Assembly: GCA_046757585.1 (NCBI GenBank)
Contig: JBHHYR010000113.1
Coordinates: forward strand, 1-12,474
Length of the DNA: 12,474 nt
Direction: 5' to 3'
Source of the DNA: JBHHYR01 sp046757585
GTDB taxonomy: Bacteria > Desulfobacterota > Binatia > HRBIN30
In this document: positions 5,409 through 12,474 of the stretch, piece after piece
Numbering within the stretch: the stretch's first letter is position 1
Layout of the letters: each line of letters begins with the position of its first letter
Made by a program: the position numbers and the translations under genes
The notes under the pieces: model-generated
Told to the model about the DNA's origin: nothing
Database searches by the model: none
Seen by the model: the letters and a program-made list of their open reading frames with translations, nothing else

Positions 5409-6587
5409 ATGACCGAGCCCCTGGAACGGCGGGCGATTATCTCGGGCGTCGGCCAGTCGGCGATCGGGCGCCGCCTGTTCCGTGACGACCTCGATCTCAC
5501 CTGTGAAGCCGCCCTGGAAGCGATCGCTGACGCGGGCCTTGATCCAGACGACATCGACGGTGTGGCGGCGTACCCCGGGCCCATCCAGGGCGGACCGGGC
5601 TTCGCGGGGCCCGGAGTCTACGATGTTCAAGACGCTTTGGGCATCGATTTACACTGGCATGCGTCCGGGCTCGAGGGCGCAGCGCAGATCGCACCCATCA
5701 TCCACGCCACGCTGGCCGTCGCCGCAGGCCTGTGCCGGCACGCGCTGGTGTACCGCACGGTCACGGAAGCGAGCGCTGCCGCCGATACGGGCCGCCGTGG
5801 CATCGGCGCTGGGTCGCTGGAGATCAGCGGTTTTCCCGCCTTCTTCATCCCGTTTGGAGCCATGTCGGCAGCCAACTGGCTAGCGCTGTACGCGCGCCGT
5901 CACATGTACGAATTCGGCACGACCAAGGAGCAGCTAGGTGCCATCGCCCTCACCGGGCGCCGGCATGCGGCTTTCAACCCCAAAGCCGTCTATCGCGAGC
6001 CCATGACGATGGCAGACTACCTAGGGGCGCGCATGGTCAGCGAACCTTTCGGCCTCTACGACTGCGACGCGCCCGTCGACGGCTCCACAGCCGTCATCGT
6101 GTCGAGCGGAGAGGTGGCTCGTGACCTGCCCCACCCGCCGGTGCGTTTCAACGCCGTCGGCACGGCCATGCGCGCCCGGCCGTTGTGGGATCAGTGGGAG
6201 GACATCACGACGATGGCAGCACGCGATGCCGCGGCGCACATGTGGTCGCGCACAGACCTGACGCCACGGGACGTCGATACCGCGCAGCTCTACGACGGCT
6301 TTTCCTTCCTCGCCCTGGCGTGGCTCGAAGCGCTGGGGTTCTGCAAACGCGGCGAAGGTGGGCCCTTCGTCGAAGGCAGCCACCGGATCGCCTTGGACGG
6401 CGAGCTACCGCTGAACACCTGGGGTGGACAGCTGTCGGGCGGGCGTCTCCACGGTTTCGGCTTCGTCGCGGAAGCAGTCCATCAGCTCCGCCGTGAATGC
6501 GGCGAACGGCAGGTCCCGAACTGCGACGTAGCAGTCGTCGGCGTTGGCGGCGGGCCGGTGGCGGGGTGCCTGCTGCTCACCAGATAG
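5409..6587 (+). CDS. Thiolase-fold protein of the lipid-transfer (SCP-x/Ltp) group without nucleophilic Cys
   Basis: A 392-residue thiolase-superfamily protein. The N-terminal RRAIISGVGQSAIGRR, the LTPRDVDTAQLYDGFSF stretch (284-300) and the C-terminal NTWGGQLSGGRLHGFG (336-351) are typical of the SCP-x/Ltp-like branch. Where classical thiolases have the acyl-accepting Cys (NCxxG), this protein reads WHASGLEG (83-90), placing His84 at the Cys position by eye. The usual C-terminal GHP motif is replaced by GGRLHGFG with His348. Family members with this change and a DUF35 partner include the steroid side-chain retro-aldolase Ltp2, so carbon-carbon bond cleavage or formation on an acyl-CoA by aldol chemistry is more likely than thiolysis. 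The start is ATG 5409, nine bases after AGGGAG. The substrate cannot be told. Confidence 0.88.
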   Translation: MTEPLERRAIISGVGQSAIGRRLFRDDLDLTCEAALEAIADAGLDPDDIDGVAAYPGPIQGGPGFAGPGVYDVQDALGIDLHWHASGLEGAAQIAPIIHATLAVAAGLCRHALVYRTVTEASAAADTGRRGIGAGSLEISGFPAFFIPFGAMSAANWLALYARRHMYEFGTTKEQLGAIALTGRRHAAFNPKAVYREPMTMADYLGARMVSEPFGLYDCDAPVDGSTAVIVSSGEVARDLPHPPVRFNAVGTAMRARPLWDQWEDITTMAARDAAAHMWSRTDLTPRDVDTAQLYDGFSFLALAWLEALGFCKRGEGGPFVEGSHRIALDGELPLNTWGGQLSGGRLHGFGFVAEAVHQLRRECGERQVPNCDVAVVGVGGGPVAGCLLLTR

Positions 6588-6714
6588 GAAATGCAGTCGA
6601 TAGTTGATCGGTCATCGTCGGCAGTCGAATGTCCACCCGTCTGGCCGCGGCGCCTGGTCAAAGGGTTTCCAACGGGCAGCCGAGGTCGCCTTGGCTCGGA
6701 CCCTACGCCGTGAA
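6588..6714. other. Convergent intergenic spacer
   Basis: This 127-bp spacer lies between the stops of the thiolase-like and aldo/keto reductase genes. It contains an inverted repeat CCGAG (6680-6684)/CTCGG (6695-6699) and an overlapping imperfect stem CCGAGG/CCTTGG. No T-run follows on either strand, so a standard intrinsic terminator is not evident. Confidence 0.4.
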
Positions 6715-7731
6715 CTATCCCATTGGATAAAGGATCTCCTTCGTCACCTGATTGCAGGCCTGCAGCACATCGGCGGAGAGGGTCACATCGGCGGCGGCGA
6801 GGGTGTCGCTCAGCTGTTCGGGCGTGGTGGCACCGATGATCGTCGAGCCAACGAAGTCGTGCGTCAGTGTCCACGCAGTCGCCATAGTGGTTACCGACAT
6901 GCCCGCGGCGCGCGCGATTGTGGTGAACCGCGCCACGGAACCCAGCGTGCGCTCATTGACGAAACGCCGAAACATGGCCTGTGAGCGTGGATTACCCTCA
7001 CCGTAGAGGGTGAAGCGTGCGGCGGCGGGCCGCCCACCATCTTGATATTTGCCGCTGAGCACCCCACCTGCAATGGGACTGTACGGCAGCAAACTGATCT
7101 GCTCGCCCCGGCACACCTCCGCCAGCTCGTCCTCGAAGCGGCGGTTCAGCAGGCTGAAGTTATTCTGGATGGTTTCGTAGCGCGTCAGGCCGCGCGCGCT
7201 ACTTGCCCAGAGGCTCTTGGTCAGTCCGTACGCCGTCTCGTTGCTACATCCGGCGTAGCGGATCTTCCCTTGTTGTACCAGACGTGTGAGCGCCTCGAGC
7301 GTCTCCTCGATCGGCACACCGCGATCGGGCCAATGCGTCTGATAGAGATCGATGTAATCCGTATTGAGGCGCTGCAAGCTGCCCTCGACCGCGCGCATGA
7401 GGTGATGCCGGTCCAGCGACGTCCTATTCGCGCGCACCGGCGCAATGAACCAGCCCGAGCCGGGGCCGGCCACCTTGGTGGCGACGCACAGGGCGTCACG
7501 TGGCTTGCCAGCCAGCCACCGGCCCACGATTTCTTCGCTCCGGCCGGCATATTTGGGATCCGGCGGCACGGGATACACTTCGGCAACGTCCAGGAAGTCG
7601 ACGCCGGCATCGCAGGCACGGTCGAGAATGGCACTGCTGGTACGCTCGTCGGCTTGATTGCCGAACGTCATGGTACCTAGGCAAATTTCCGAAACCACGA
7701 GGCCGGTACGGCCAAGGCGACGACGTTTCAT
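6715..7731 (-). CDS. Aldo/keto reductase, Tas-like
   Basis: A 338-residue NADPH-dependent aldo/keto reductase of the AKR superfamily (TIM barrel, cytoplasmic). The catalytic tetrad is visible: Asp48 and Tyr53 in FLDVAEVY, Lys86 in ATKVAG, His133 in QTHWPD. Cofactor-site motifs are Ser163-Asn164 in GCSNET, YSPIAGGVLSGKY (217-229) and IIGATTPEQLSD (298-309). The AEVYPVPP segment and the overall length resemble E. coli Tas (about 346 residues) more than the smaller voltage-channel-beta-like AKRs. The start at 7731 has a strong GGAGGAG just upstream on the minus strand. It is convergent with the thiolase-like gene across 127 bp, so it is a separate transcription unit. The natural carbonyl substrate is unknown. 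Confidence 0.93.
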   Translation of the reverse strand: MKRRRLGRTGLVVSEICLGTMTFGNQADERTSSAILDRACDAGVDFLDVAEVYPVPPDPKYAGRSEEIVGRWLAGKPRDALCVATKVAGPGSGWFIAPVRANRTSLDRHHLMRAVEGSLQRLNTDYIDLYQTHWPDRGVPIEETLEALTRLVQQGKIRYAGCSNETAYGLTKSLWASSARGLTRYETIQNNFSLLNRRFEDELAEVCRGEQISLLPYSPIAGGVLSGKYQDGGRPAAARFTLYGEGNPRSQAMFRRFVNERTLGSVARFTTIARAAGMSVTTMATAWTLTHDFVGSTIIGATTPEQLSDTLAAADVTLSADVLQACNQVTKEILYPMG

Positions 7732-7751
7732 GCAGCTCCTCCACCTGAAAA

Positions 7752-8033
7752 GTGTGGCGCATCATACCTGCACGCCCGCTGCAGTCCAAGGGGCACGCCC
7801 ACGGCACCTTGCTTAGCCAGGCCGCGGCGTGCGACGTGGTGGGAGTTTGGGACTATGTCGGCTCCGCGCTGTTGTTGCCCATCGGACGCCTGCACGGCGT
7901 CCGCGACCGCACCGGGCGGGTGAGTCCGACTCGGTTGTACGAGCAGTTCAAGGTGCTGCGGCAGCTCCTCGAGCGGCTGGACGCAGCCGCCGGCGGGATG
8001 CACCTGAAGCCACGCACACCGCAGCGCAATTGA
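7752..8033 (+). CDS. Possible small hypothetical protein
   Basis: An open frame of 93 codons with a GTG start and TGA stop 8031-8033, not recognised. The second half reads like real protein: LYEQFKVLRQLLERL (about residues 63-77) would form an amphipathic helix, and its codons mostly end in G or C like the neighbouring genes. Against it, there is no ribosome binding site at 7752, and the first codons overlap the candidate promoter of the divergent aldo/keto reductase. A later start is possible, for instance the GTG at 7836, but that also lacks a clear site. It has no Cys cluster or membrane segment beyond a short GSALLLPIG run. It could be a gene, a remnant, or chance. Confidence 0.3.
   Translation: MWRIIPARPLQSKGHAHGTLLSQAAACDVVGVWDYVGSALLLPIGRLHGVRDRTGRVSPTRLYEQFKVLRQLLERLDAAAGGMHLKPRTPQRN
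7761..7789 (-). promoter_or_regulatory. Candidate promoter for the aldo/keto reductase
   Basis: On the minus strand TATGAT (7766-7761) matches the -10 consensus at five of six positions. A poor -35 (TTGGAC, 7789-7784) lies 17 bp upstream. Transcription would begin about 7754, giving a leader of about 23 nt that contains the GGAGGAG ribosome binding site. Confidence 0.35.
7883..7903. repeat. Perfect 8-bp stem-loop
   Basis: CGGACGCC (7883-7890), loop TGCAC, and GGCGTCCG (7896-7903) form a perfect GC-rich hairpin. No T-run follows on either strand. It lies inside the possible small ORF and upstream of ppiD. It may be a structured RNA element or an operator. Confidence 0.4.
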
Positions 8034-8058
8034 TTTTGCGGGAGTGGTTGTCTATCGT
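8030..8058 (+). promoter_or_regulatory. Candidate promoter for the ppiD-esterase-sthA unit
   Basis: TTGATT (8030-8035) and TATCGT (8053-8058) each match the sigma-70 consensus at four of six positions and are spaced by 17 bp. Transcription would begin near 8065, just before GAGGG (8066-8070), leaving a short leader to the GTG at 8079. The surrounding stretch is locally AT-richer than the genes. Confidence 0.35.
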
Positions 8059-8078
8059 CCTTCCCGAGGGCGTTTTCC

Positions 8079-10025
8079 GTGCTGAAGTTCATTCGCCGTA
8101 ACGCAGGAGCCACGTGGGTCAAGTTCATGTTCGGGGCCATCGTGGTCGTGTTCATCTTCTGGGGCATGGGCGGTGTCATGGGAGGCAACAAGGCGCAGAT
8201 CGTCGCCCGGGTGAACACACGCATAGTCGACCCGACCGAATACTACCGCACTTACAACAATCTATCCCGCCTGTACCGCAACGCGTACAAGGACACCTTC
8301 ACGCCCGAGCTGGTCAAGGTGCTCAACCTGAAGCAACGGACGCTGGACCAAATCATCCAGACGACGCTGCTGGACCAGGAAGCCCGGCGGCTCGGCCTGC
8401 GAGTCACCGAAACGGAGTTGCGTGATTCCATCGCCACCCTCCCAGCGTTCGCGCCCAACGGGCGCTTCAGCAAGAACCTCTACCTGCGCACCTTGCGCGC
8501 CAACAACATCACCCCGGGCGAGTTCGAAGACGGACAGCGCAACGAGTTGCTCGTGCGCAAGTTGCAGGACTTGATTCTGGCTGGAGTACACGTCAGTGAC
8601 GCCGAGCTGCGCAAGCGCTACGAGTTCGAGAACGAAAAGGTGGACCTGCGCTTCATCAAGCTGGATGCTGCGACTTTCGTTCCTGCGGTCACGCTCAAGG
8701 ATGCAGACGTACGCGCGTATTACGACAAGCACCAGGGCGAGTTCCGCGAGCCCGAACGCCTGCGAGCGGAGTACGTGCTGTATGCGCCGGATAAGTTCAC
8801 CGCCAAGGTTCAGCTGACCGATGCGATGATCCAGCGTTACTACGACACGCACATTCCGGATTTCACAAAGCCGGAGCGGGTACATGCCCGGCACATTCTG
8901 TTCAAGGTGGCGCCCGACACCAGTGCGGCGCTGAAGGCCGAAGTGCGGAGCAAAGCCGAGGCGGTGTTGCAGAAGGTGAAGGCAGGCGGGGACTTCGCGG
9001 CGCTGGCCCGGGAGTATTCCGATGATCCGAACGCCGCGCAGGGGGGTGACCTCGGCTGGCTGGCGCACGGCAAGACGGTCCAGCCGTTTGAAGAGGCGGC
9101 GTTTGCCCTGGCGCCCGGAGCGACCAGCGACATTGTCGAGTCGCCATTCGGCTTCCATATCATCAAGGTCGAGGCCAAGGAGGAGGCGCACTCACAACCA
9201 CTCGACGAAGTGCGGGACCAGGTTCGTGCAGCGCTGACGCAGGAGCAGGCGAAGGAGCTGGCTCGCACGCAGGCCGAGGATGATGAAGCGAAGGTCGCCG
9301 CCGGCAAGTCACTGGCGGCCGTCGCCCAGGCCGCGGGGCTCTCCGTCGCCACCCCTCCGCCCTTTGCACGTCAAGAGACCATTGCCGGGCTCGATGGCAA
9401 CCCCGACCTGATGCAGGCTGCGTTCGCGACCAGCGCCGGCGAGGTCGCGCCCGTTGTCGAGACGCCGCAGGGATTTGTTGTACTCCGCGTGATCGAAAAG
9501 TTGGCAGCTCATGTGCCACCGCTGGCGGACATCCACGACCGCGTCGAAAGCGCGGCGCGCATCCACCGGGCGGAGGAACTGGCGAAGCAGAAGGCCGAGG
9601 CACTGTTGGCAGAAGTACAGAAGACGGGGTTTGAGGCTGCCGCGAAAGCCAATAATCAGACAATTCAGGAAACCGGCCCGTTGACCCGCTCTGGCGGGTA
9701 CGTACCGAATATCGGTAACGCCCCTGAGTTGAAGAAAGCGGCCTTTCGTCTCACGCCGCAAAAGCCGGTGGCACCGGCGGTGTACACGGTGACAGGGAGC
9801 AGCGTCCTGGCAAGCTTGAAGGAAAAGATCCCTGCTCCCGAGGACGATTTTGCCGCCGAAAAGGACAAGCTGCGGCGCCAAATCGAACAGCAACGCCAGC
9901 AGCAGGTGCTGCAGGAGTTCATCAACCATCTGAAGGCCCGCGCCACCATCTCCGTCAACCGGGACTTCCTGGCAAGTATTCCCGATACGGCACGCGAACT
10001 GTATGGCGGGCGCCAGCGGCGCTGA
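8079..10025 (+). CDS. ppiD: PpiD-like periplasmic peptidyl-prolyl isomerase/foldase
   Basis: A 648-residue membrane-anchored chaperone, close to the E. coli PpiD length of about 620. An N-terminal RRN-flanked segment is followed by one transmembrane helix (about 14-34); the rest should face the periplasm. A SurA_N-like helical domain spans about 40-190. A parvulin domain spans about 268-366, with HARHILFKV (269-277), GGDLGWL (322-328) and GFHIIKV (358-364); His272 and the intact core look more SurA-like than the inactive parvulin domain of E. coli PpiD. Degenerate parvulin-like C-terminal pieces recur near 445-472 and 548-580, and a coiled-coil-like Gln-rich helix lies at 590-618. PpiD assists folding of proteins leaving the Sec translocon. 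The GTG start has GAGGG eight bases upstream. Two genes follow closely, suggesting an operon. Confidence 0.9.
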   Translation: MLKFIRRNAGATWVKFMFGAIVVVFIFWGMGGVMGGNKAQIVARVNTRIVDPTEYYRTYNNLSRLYRNAYKDTFTPELVKVLNLKQRTLDQIIQTTLLDQEARRLGLRVTETELRDSIATLPAFAPNGRFSKNLYLRTLRANNITPGEFEDGQRNELLVRKLQDLILAGVHVSDAELRKRYEFENEKVDLRFIKLDAATFVPAVTLKDADVRAYYDKHQGEFREPERLRAEYVLYAPDKFTAKVQLTDAMIQRYYDTHIPDFTKPERVHARHILFKVAPDTSAALKAEVRSKAEAVLQKVKAGGDFAALAREYSDDPNAAQGGDLGWLAHGKTVQPFEEAAFALAPGATSDIVESPFGFHIIKVEAKEEAHSQPLDEVRDQVRAALTQEQAKELARTQAEDDEAKVAAGKSLAAVAQAAGLSVATPPPFARQETIAGLDGNPDLMQAAFATSAGEVAPVVETPQGFVVLRVIEKLAAHVPPLADIHDRVESAARIHRAEELAKQKAEALLAEVQKTGFEAAAKANNQTIQETGPLTRSGGYVPNIGNAPELKKAAFRLTPQKPVAPAVYTVTGSSVLASLKEKIPAPEDDFAAEKDKLRRQIEQQRQQQVLQEFINHLKARATISVNRDFLASIPDTARELYGGRQRR

Positions 10026-10080
10026 GTGACGCGCCGGCACGCCAGGCTCGACCGAGATCAACTAGGGGGAGGACGGGGCC

Positions 10081-10914
10081 GTGCCAAGTCACCCCAACGA
10101 AGCGATCAATACGCAGCCCTTCTTCCTTCTGGCCCGCACCGCCCGCGTCGGGTGTCTGCTCGTCCACGGGTTCACCGGCACACCGCACGAGATGCGGTTT
10201 CTCGGCGAACACTTGTTCGCGCACGGCTACACAGTGAACGGCGTCAGGCTCGCCGGCCACGGCACGTCGGCGGGCGATCTCCAGCACTGTACCTGGCGCG
10301 ACTGGTACACGTCGGTACGCGACGCCATGGCAGCACTGCAGCAACACGCGCCGCGCAGCGTGGTGGTGGGCCAATCACTGGGGGCCCTCCTGGCCATCCA
10401 GCTCGCAGTGGAAGAACCCGCCACCGTCGCCGGCATGGTGCTCTTGTCCCCAGCGCTAGTGCTGTCGAATCGCTGGCTGCCATGGATCAGCACGGCATTG
10501 CCGCTTGTGCTGCGGCTCGTCGGGCGGCATTGCTCTGTTGGCAAGGGGGAGAGTGATATCGCTGACGCCCAAGCCCGCGCCGACAGCCCCAGCTACCGGC
10601 ACGTTCCACTCGCTGCACTGCACCAGCTGGTCCTCCTACAGAAGCACGCGCGCGCCCAGCTGCCGCGGGTCCGCCAGCCCGTGTTGGTTCTTCATTCCCG
10701 CCAGGACCACACGTGCCCGGCGGTCAATGTGGACATCCTCAGACGGAGCGTGCGCGGACCGCTCCGCGTCCTGTGGCTGCATGACAGCTATCACGTCGTC
10801 AGCGTCGATGTCGACAAAGAACGGGTCGCAGCTGCCGTTGCGGCCTTCGTAGATGGTATCGAGCCTCCGGCGCGCTGTTCGCCATCACGTGAGCGTGAAA
10901 TTGCTGGAACCTGA
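10081..10914 (+). CDS. Est30-like carboxylesterase (alpha/beta hydrolase)
   Basis: A 277-residue alpha/beta hydrolase that should hydrolyse carboxylic esters or short monoacylglycerols in the cytoplasm; no signal peptide is seen. The oxyanion-side motif LLVHGFTGTPHEM (26-38) and the RLAGHGTS stretch (56-63) match the Est30/monoglyceride-lipase-like group. The catalytic triad is visible: Ser99 in GQSLG, Asp209 in SRQDHTCP and His238 in DSYHVVSVD. The cap region is short, around residues 125-190. The GTG at 10081 follows GGGGGAGG by eight bases. It lies 55 bp after the ppiD-like gene and 30 bp before sthA, so the three are probably co-transcribed. The C-terminal tail (about 263-277) is polar and extends past the usual fold. 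The substrate is unknown. Confidence 0.9.
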   Translation: MPSHPNEAINTQPFFLLARTARVGCLLVHGFTGTPHEMRFLGEHLFAHGYTVNGVRLAGHGTSAGDLQHCTWRDWYTSVRDAMAALQQHAPRSVVVGQSLGALLAIQLAVEEPATVAGMVLLSPALVLSNRWLPWISTALPLVLRLVGRHCSVGKGESDIADAQARADSPSYRHVPLAALHQLVLLQKHARAQLPRVRQPVLVLHSRQDHTCPAVNVDILRRSVRGPLRVLWLHDSYHVVSVDVDKERVAAAVAAFVDGIEPPARCSPSREREIAGT

Positions 10915-10944
10915 TCTGCACCGAGAATCGTCTGAGGGCTCGTC

Positions 10945-12336
10945 GTGAAGCAGTATGACGTTGTCGTGCTGGGCAGCGGGCCAGCCGGTCAGAAAGCAGC
11001 TATCCAGGCAGCTAAGCTGCGTAAGCGGGTCGCGGTCGTCGAACGAGGGAGCCTCGGGGGGGTGTGCATGAACACCGGCACGATCCCCAGCAAGACTTTG
11101 CGCGAAGCGGTGCTGTATTTCTCGGGCTACCGGCAGCGCAGCTTCTACGGCAGGGGGTACCGTGTCAAGGAGGAGGTCACGATTCAGGACCTCCTAATGC
11201 GGGCGCGCCACGTCACCGAACGGGAGCACGGCGTCATCCGCGACCAGATGGCTCGGAATCACGTACACCTGGTGAGCGGAGAAGGATCGTTCCAGGACCC
11301 GCACACAATCCGCATCGTGACCCCCAGCGGGCCGCGGACGGTAGCGGCGGACATCATCGTCATCGCCACAGGCACCGTCCCAGCGCGGCCGGCGTCGGTG
11401 GCCTTTGACGGCCACCGGATCATCGACTCCGACGGACTACTCGATCTCGAGGAGCTCCCCCGCTCGATGATTGTTGTGGGCGGAGGGGTCATCGGTACCG
11501 AGTACGCGACGATCTTTGCCGCAGCCGGCGTCGATGTGACCCTCATTGAACGGCGGTCGGGCCTTCTGGACTTCGTGGACGTCGAGATGGTTGACGCTCT
11601 CAAGTACCATGCCCGGCTCCAAGGGGTCACGCTACGCCTGGGCGAAGAGGTCGCCTCCGTCGCTGGACTCGACGACACCACGCGTCTGGTCACGGCCCAT
11701 CTGCGGAGCGGCAAGCGCGTGTCCGCCGACACCCTCCTTTTTTCCGCGGGGCGCCATGGGGCCACGGAGCAGTTGAACTTGCAGGCGGTCGGGATCGCCA
11801 CCGACGAACGGGGACGCATCGCGGTCACTGAGCATTTCCAGACGGCGGTGCCGCACATCTACGCCGTTGGGGACGTCATCGGTTTCCCCAGTCTTGCTTC
11901 GACGTCCATGGAACAGGGACGGCTTGCCGTCTCGTACGCGCTCAGCTTGCCCACCCGCACCAGCCTGCACCCGTTTCCGCTGGGAATCTACACCGTGCCG
12001 GAAATCTCCATGGTCGGACAAACAGAGGAAGAGCTGACGCGCGACGCGGTTCCGTACGAAGTGGGCCGGGCACGCTACCGCGAGATCGCCCGCGGCGCCA
12101 TCCTAGGGGATGACGTGGGCATGTTGAAAATGCTGTTCCATGCCGACAACCACAGGCTGCTCGGTGTCCATGTGATCGGGGAAGGTGCGACGGAGCTCAT
12201 CCACATCGGACAGGCCGTCTTGGCGTTTGACGGCACGCTGGAGTATTTCGTCGATAGCGTCTTCAACTACCCGACGCTGGCAGAATGTTACAAGGTCGCC
12301 GCGCTCGACGCCAAAAACAAGCTCACGGCCCAGTGA
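10945..12336 (+). CDS. sthA: Soluble pyridine nucleotide transhydrogenase (Si-specific)
   Basis: A 463-residue FAD flavoprotein, matching the E. coli SthA length of 466. SthA moves hydride between NADPH and NAD+, mainly draining excess NADPH. The FAD motif GSGPAG covers 10-15, the NAD(P) motif GGGVIG 179-184, and the second FAD motif IYAVGD 305-310. The decisive feature is GGVCMNTGTIPSK (38-50): Cys41 is kept, but the second redox Cys of lipoamide and glutathione reductases is Thr46. At the C-terminus NYPTLAE (441-447) replaces the HxHPT(L)xE motif, so the catalytic His is also missing. Both changes are normal for SthA and rule out a disulfide reductase. The GTG start has GAGGG six bases upstream. 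The stop lies 10 bp from a convergent gene. Confidence 0.95.
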   Translation: MKQYDVVVLGSGPAGQKAAIQAAKLRKRVAVVERGSLGGVCMNTGTIPSKTLREAVLYFSGYRQRSFYGRGYRVKEEVTIQDLLMRARHVTEREHGVIRDQMARNHVHLVSGEGSFQDPHTIRIVTPSGPRTVAADIIVIATGTVPARPASVAFDGHRIIDSDGLLDLEELPRSMIVVGGGVIGTEYATIFAAAGVDVTLIERRSGLLDFVDVEMVDALKYHARLQGVTLRLGEEVASVAGLDDTTRLVTAHLRSGKRVSADTLLFSAGRHGATEQLNLQAVGIATDERGRIAVTEHFQTAVPHIYAVGDVIGFPSLASTSMEQGRLAVSYALSLPTRTSLHPFPLGIYTVPEISMVGQTEEELTRDAVPYEVGRARYREIARGAILGDDVGMLKMLFHADNHRLLGVHVIGEGATELIHIGQAVLAFDGTLEYFVDSVFNYPTLAECYKVAALDAKNKLTAQ

Positions 12337-12346
12337 CGGCGCACCC

Positions 12347-12474
12347 TCACCGTTTCGTGGCCACTAGAACTTCGGAGGGAACGCCGAAGGCAACCACCAC
12401 GGCTCGGTGCTCGACTTGCCAGTCCCGGTCCGAAACGAAGTCCAGCAACTCGAGCGGCCGGCATCCGCCGACCA
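12347..12474 (-). CDS. C-terminal end of an unrecognised protein (cut by window edge)
   Basis: On the minus strand a frame is open from the window edge to TGA (12349-12347), giving 41 visible residues with codons ending mostly in G or C, like the genes around it. The residues include PLELLDFVSDRDWQVEH, then VVVAFGVPSEVLVATKR, which alternate as in the last beta strands of an alpha/beta domain. The last strands of class I SAM-dependent methyltransferases often look like this, but 41 residues are too few to decide. The other two minus-strand frames read less like protein. It is convergent with sthA, 10 bp apart. Confidence 0.5.
   Translation of the reverse strand, partial: VGGCRPLELLDFVSDRDWQVEHRAVVVAFGVPSEVLVATKR

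Noticed and set aside
5409..6587. Ordinary acetyl-CoA acetyltransferase as the identity of the thiolase-fold protein
   Set aside because: The nucleophilic Cys and the GHP motif are absent; the C-terminal pattern is of the SCP-x/Ltp-like group.
6680..6699. Hairpin CCGAG/CTCGG as a bidirectional terminator
   Set aside because: The loop is 10 nt long and no T-run follows on either strand.
8262..9191. 309-codon minus-strand frame inside the ppiD-like gene
   Set aside because: It is an antisense shadow of a well-supported gene, with no recognisable motif and no ribosome binding site.
10945..12336. Lipoamide dehydrogenase or mercuric reductase as the identity of the flavoprotein
   Set aside because: The second redox Cys is Thr46 and the C-terminal catalytic His is missing; both are SthA hallmarks.

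Overview
The window is GC-rich bacterial chromosomal DNA with strong G/C bias at third codon positions. Its markers point to a Gram-negative heterotroph: a membrane-anchored periplasmic PpiD-type foldase, a DEDDh oligoribonuclease (Orn) and a soluble FAD transhydrogenase (SthA). Class III CoA-transferases, a DUF35/thiolase-like pair and zinc alcohol dehydrogenases are the accessory acyl-CoA equipment of soil or water Proteobacteria, Deltaproteobacteria-like lineages and Binatota-like uncultured lineages. The lineage guess is inference and cannot be fixed from sequence alone. I saw no tRNA, rRNA, CRISPR array, transposase or phage gene.

Layout from left to right. At 3-386 is the 3' end of an unrecognised gene. 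At 387-670 is a non-coding leader with a dyad and a possible promoter. A zinc-dependent medium-chain dehydrogenase follows (671-1699), then orn (1803-2375). Orn meets, tail to tail with a 9-bp gap, a minus-strand gene for an unusual double-domain class III (CaiB/BaiF) CoA-transferase (2385-4778). A 131-bp divergent intergenic region separates it from a plus-strand pair: a DUF35 zinc-ribbon/OB-fold protein (4910-5326) and a thiolase-fold protein without the nucleophilic cysteine (5409-6587). A Tas-like aldo/keto reductase lies on the minus strand (6715-7731). A poorly coding 347-bp stretch with a possible small ORF and a perfect 8-bp hairpin follows. The right third is a likely plus-strand operon of three GTG-start genes: ppiD-like foldase (8079-10025), Est30-like carboxylesterase (10081-10914) and sthA (10945-12336). 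The window closes with the 3' end of a minus-strand gene (12347 onward).

How the genes may work together. The double CoA-transferase and the DUF35/thiolase-like pair are divergent and could share control. Together they suggest activation of an organic acid to a CoA thioester followed by carbon-carbon bond making or breaking, with nearby dehydrogenases handling alcohols or aldehydes. The missing thiolase cysteine and the DUF35 partner recall the steroid side-chain aldolase Ltp2-ChsH2. A CoA-transferase of two related halves next to a DUF35/thiolase pair recalls the BbsEF/BbsAB logic of benzylsuccinate degradation. Both are analogies, not identifications. The right-hand genes look like housekeeping: envelope protein folding, ester hydrolysis and NADPH/NADH balance. 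I did not find a clearly new defence or mobile system. The most unusual items are the fused CoA-transferase, its divergent partner pair and the shared intergenic region.
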